Shown: piece by piece, positions 61,621-64,000 of the stretch
Layout: every line of letters starts with the position of its first letter
How positions within the stretch are numbered: position 1 is the first letter of the stretch
DNA from: Metabacillus_B sp050107715
Lineage (GTDB): Bacteria; Bacillota; Bacilli; Bacillales; Bacillaceae
DNA: 64,000 bases
Assembly: GCF_050107715.1 (NCBI RefSeq)
Contig: NZ_JBNILN010000007.1
Location: forward strand, 62,001-126,000
Reading direction: 5' to 3'
The notes under the pieces: model-generated
What the model was told of the DNA's origin: nothing
What the model saw: the letters and a program-made list of their open reading frames with translations, nothing else
Database searches by the model: none
Translations under genes and position numbers: made by a program

Positions 61621-62664
61621 ATGGAAAAAATGTTGGAAGTTAAGGATTTAAATATATCTTTTCATACATTTGGAGGAGAAGTAAAAGCGATCCGCGGTGT
61701 ATCCTTTGACTTGTTTAAAGGAGAGACGCTTGCGATTGTTGGTGAATCGGGCTCTGGAAAATCCGTTACAACAAAAAGTATCATGAGGCTTCTGCCGGAA
61801 AGCAACTCTGAATACAAAGAAGGTCAAATTTTATTTAATGGCAAGGATTTGACTAAAGTCAGCGAGAAAGAAATGCAGAAGATTCGCGGTAAAGACATTT
61901 CAATGATTTTCCAGGATCCGATGACTTCCCTGAATCCGACAATGAAAATCGGACGTCAGATAATGGAACCGATTATTAAACATCAAAAAGCCAGCAAAGC
62001 AACAGCGAAGAAACAAGCGATTGATTTACTGCGCCTTGTTGGGATTCCGAATGCGGAAGCCCGTTTTGAGCAATACCCTCATCAATTTTCCGGCGGGATG
62101 AGGCAGCGTGTCGTGATTGCTATTTCGCTTGCCTGCAATCCGAAGGTGTTGATTGCGGATGAACCGACAACAGCTCTTGATGTAACCATTCAGGCGCAAA
62201 TTCTTGAATTGATGAAGGATTTACAGAAAAAAATTGACACATCGATCATTTTTATAACCCATGATTTGGGAGTCGTTGCAAACGTAGCTGATCGTGTAGC
62301 GGTTATGTACGGCGGAAAAATAGTGGAAATCGGAACGGTAGACGAGATCTTTTACAATCCGAAGCATCCGTACACATGGGGCCTTTTGAGCTCTATGCCA
62401 AGTCTCGACGCAACAGAAGAAGAACTTTATTCAATACCGGGAACTCCTCCAAATCTGCTCAATCCTCCTGCGGGTGATGCCTTTGCATTGCGGAGCGAAT
62501 ATGCGATGCAGATTGATATGGAGAAGGAGCCTCCGTTTTTTAAAGTGTCCAACACTCATTATGCAGCAACATGGCTTCTGCACCCGGACGCTCCAGCTGT
62601 GGAGCCGCCTGAAGCTGTCCGCAAACGGATGAAAATGTTCCCTGCAGCGAAGGAGGGGAAATAA
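61621..62664 (+). CDS. oppD: Oligopeptide ABC ATPase OppD
   Basis: A 347-residue ATPase. Walker A GESGSGKSVT, signature FSGGMRQRV, Walker B VLIADEPTTALD and the C-terminal oligopeptide/dipeptide domain. The four-cysteine Fe-S region found in some OppD homologues is not seen here. The ATG at 61621 follows AGGTGG. OppF starts right after its stop. Confidence 0.95.
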   Translation: MEKMLEVKDLNISFHTFGGEVKAIRGVSFDLFKGETLAIVGESGSGKSVTTKSIMRLLPESNSEYKEGQILFNGKDLTKVSEKEMQKIRGKDISMIFQDPMTSLNPTMKIGRQIMEPIIKHQKASKATAKKQAIDLLRLVGIPNAEARFEQYPHQFSGGMRQRVVIAISLACNPKVLIADEPTTALDVTIQAQILELMKDLQKKIDTSIIFITHDLGVVANVADRVAVMYGGKIVEIGTVDEIFYNPKHPYTWGLLSSMPSLDATEEELYSIPGTPPNLLNPPAGDAFALRSEYAMQIDMEKEPPFFKVSNTHYAATWLLHPDAPAVEPPEAVRKRMKMFPAAKEGK

Positions 62665-63606
62665 GTGGCTGAAAAATTACTTGAAGTAAAAAACCTGAAG
62701 CAGTACTTTAACATAGGGAAGCCGAACATGGTAAAGGCTGTAGATGACTTATCCTTTGAGATATTTAAAGGGGAAACTCTTGGACTTGTTGGTGAATCCG
62801 GCTGCGGAAAGTCTACGACGGGCAGAACGATTATCCGGCTTTATGATGCGACAGACGGCGACGTTATTTTCAATGGCGAGAACGTTCACGGGAAAAAATC
62901 CAAAAAAGAACTAAAGCAGCTTAACCGTAAAATGCAAATGATTTTTCAGGATCCTTCCGCTTCCCTTAATGGCAAAATGAAAGTAGTAGACGTTATTGCC
63001 GAAGGAATTGATATTCATGGGTTGGCGAAAACGAAGAAGGAGAGGCTGGAGCGCGTTTATGAGCTGCTGGAAACAGTCGGATTGAACCGTGAGCACGCCA
63101 ACCGCTATCCTCATGAATTCAGCGGAGGTCAGCGCCAGCGTATCGGAATTGCACGTGCTTTGGCTGTAGAGCCTGACTTTATCATCGCTGATGAGCCGAT
63201 TTCTGCTTTGGATGTTTCCATTCAGGCCCAGGTTGTGAATTTAATGAAGCAGCTCCAAAAGGATAAGGGGCTGACGTATTTATTCATCGCGCATGATTTA
63301 TCCATGGTTAAATACATCAGCGACCGAATTGGGGTAATGTACTTCGGAAAACTGGTTGAACTGGCTACGGCTGAGGAGCTGTACAGAAATCCTATTCATC
63401 CGTACACGAAATCATTGCTTTCCGCCATCCCGCTGCCGGATCCGGATTATGAGCGCACCCGCGTCAGAAAGACATATGATCCTTCTAAGCATAAGAGCCA
63501 GCCTGGCGAAGAGATGGAATTCCGAGAAGTGACACCTGGACATTTTGTTATGTGTTCCAAAGAAGAATTCGATCAATACCAAAAACAGTATTCTGCTACA
63601 GTATAA
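62665..63606 (+). CDS. oppF: Oligopeptide ABC ATPase OppF
   Basis: A 313-residue ATPase with Walker A GESGCGKSTTG, signature FSGGQRQRIG and Walker B FIIADEPISALD. It forms the ATPase pair with OppD. The GTG at 62665 directly follows the oppD TAA and is preceded by AAGGAGGGG. It is the last gene of the operon. Confidence 0.95.
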   Translation: MAEKLLEVKNLKQYFNIGKPNMVKAVDDLSFEIFKGETLGLVGESGCGKSTTGRTIIRLYDATDGDVIFNGENVHGKKSKKELKQLNRKMQMIFQDPSASLNGKMKVVDVIAEGIDIHGLAKTKKERLERVYELLETVGLNREHANRYPHEFSGGQRQRIGIARALAVEPDFIIADEPISALDVSIQAQVVNLMKQLQKDKGLTYLFIAHDLSMVKYISDRIGVMYFGKLVELATAEELYRNPIHPYTKSLLSAIPLPDPDYERTRVRKTYDPSKHKSQPGEEMEFREVTPGHFVMCSKEEFDQYQKQYSATV

Positions 63607-63618
63607 TAGAATTAGAAA

Positions 63619-63648
63619 ATGCGCCGGTACAGCCTGGCGCGTTTTTTG
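63619..63648 (+). terminator. Terminator of the opp operon
   Basis: GCGCC/GGCGC stem with 10-base loop and six T. Confidence 0.75.
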
Positions 63649-63812
63649 GTTTATGTACCAGATGAAGCATTGTGGAATAAAGTGGGCAATGGATTACCTG
63701 AGGACTGCGTCAAATGTCTCATTTTGTCATTATAAACAGGGTATCCACTATCAACCTATCAAGAACTTCCCTATACTTAAAGAAAGAGATAAAAAAAAGG
63801 AGGAACCGGATT

Positions 63813-64000
63813 GATTAAAAAAGTAATGTTAAAAGTTGCCGCAGCGGGATGTGCGGTGGCCATTGCAGGACCTGCCTTATCTGCTGCAGCAGCGGAAAGC
63901 AAGCCGCTGGCCATGAGTGAAATCGCAATCCCTGAAAAAAAACTCCCTCAGCATATGCCCAGGTTCGAGTATGACTCAGGGTACAGCTTCGAATACCCTG
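63813..64000 (+). CDS. Secreted protein, N-terminal part only
   Basis: The TTG at 63813 follows AAGGAGGA. The visible 62 residues start with a Sec signal peptide (MIKKVMLKVAAAGCAVAIAG, then AAAAE as likely cleavage region) and continue into a Pro/Glu-rich segment with KKLPQHMPRFEYDSG. It runs off the window edge, so no family can be given. Confidence 0.65.

Noticed and set aside
63545..63814. 89-codon frame after oppF
   Set aside because: It overlaps the end of oppF and runs through the terminator; no ribosome binding site.

Overview
The window is chromosomal DNA of a Bacillaceae member. Low-GC Gram-positive gene order, strong AGGAGG-type ribosome binding sites, TTG/GTG starts, rho-independent terminators, a SAM-I riboswitch, a tryptophan T-box and FapR- and YtrA-type operators all point there. 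Long stretches are collinear with Bacillus subtilis: yitJ, yitK, yitL, yitS, yitT, ipi, yitU, yitV, yitW, then argC-J-B-D-carA-B-argF, yjzC, yjzD, yjaU, yjaV, comZ, yjzB, fabH, fabF, yjaZ, yjbA, trpS and oppABCDF. Species cannot be fixed from the sequence alone.

Region 1 (1-6.39 kb) is accessory DNA: the 3' end of an Rhs/WapA-type polymorphic toxin gene, its likely immunity gene, and an array of displaced toxin tails. Each tail is a GC-richer fragment of the RHS core followed by an AT-rich toxin tip, and two of the three are followed by an immunity-like gene. The core fragments are near-copies of each other, carry frameshifts, deletions and stops, and are separated by related hairpin terminators. 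Region 2 (6.39-15.7 kb) is a maltodextrin locus: esterase and intracellular neopullulanase on the minus strand, divergent from an mdxEFG ABC importer, a membrane-anchored secreted amylase and a LacI-type regulator. Several LacI-family operators lie in the divergent promoter. Region 3 (15.7-19.4 kb) holds a GntR/YtrA-type regulator with an ABC ATPase and permease under an exact YtrA-type operator, a block of degenerate intergenic repeats, and a short-chain dehydrogenase.

Region 4 (19.4-36 kb) holds methionine synthesis genes (yitJ-metH behind a SAM riboswitch), yajQ, cvfB, a BMP-family lipoprotein translationally coupled to a chemoreceptor, a membrane protein of unknown role, and the yitS-to-yitW block with three very small genes. 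Region 5 (36.1-37.0 kb) is an unusual tandem array of the palindrome TGTCAGACA. Region 6 (37.1-46.5 kb) is the arginine operon: acetylated intermediates are made and recycled by ArgC/J/B/D, carbamoyl phosphate comes from CarAB, and ArgF joins the two to citrulline.

Region 7 (46.6-64 kb) carries yjzC/yjzD/yjaU/yjaV/comZ (without med), the FapR-controlled fabH-fabF pair, yjaZ, yjbA, an MHS-type transporter where B. subtilis has part of the app cluster, trpS behind a T-box, a small membrane protein, and the complete oppABCDF oligopeptide importer. The window ends inside a gene for a secreted protein.
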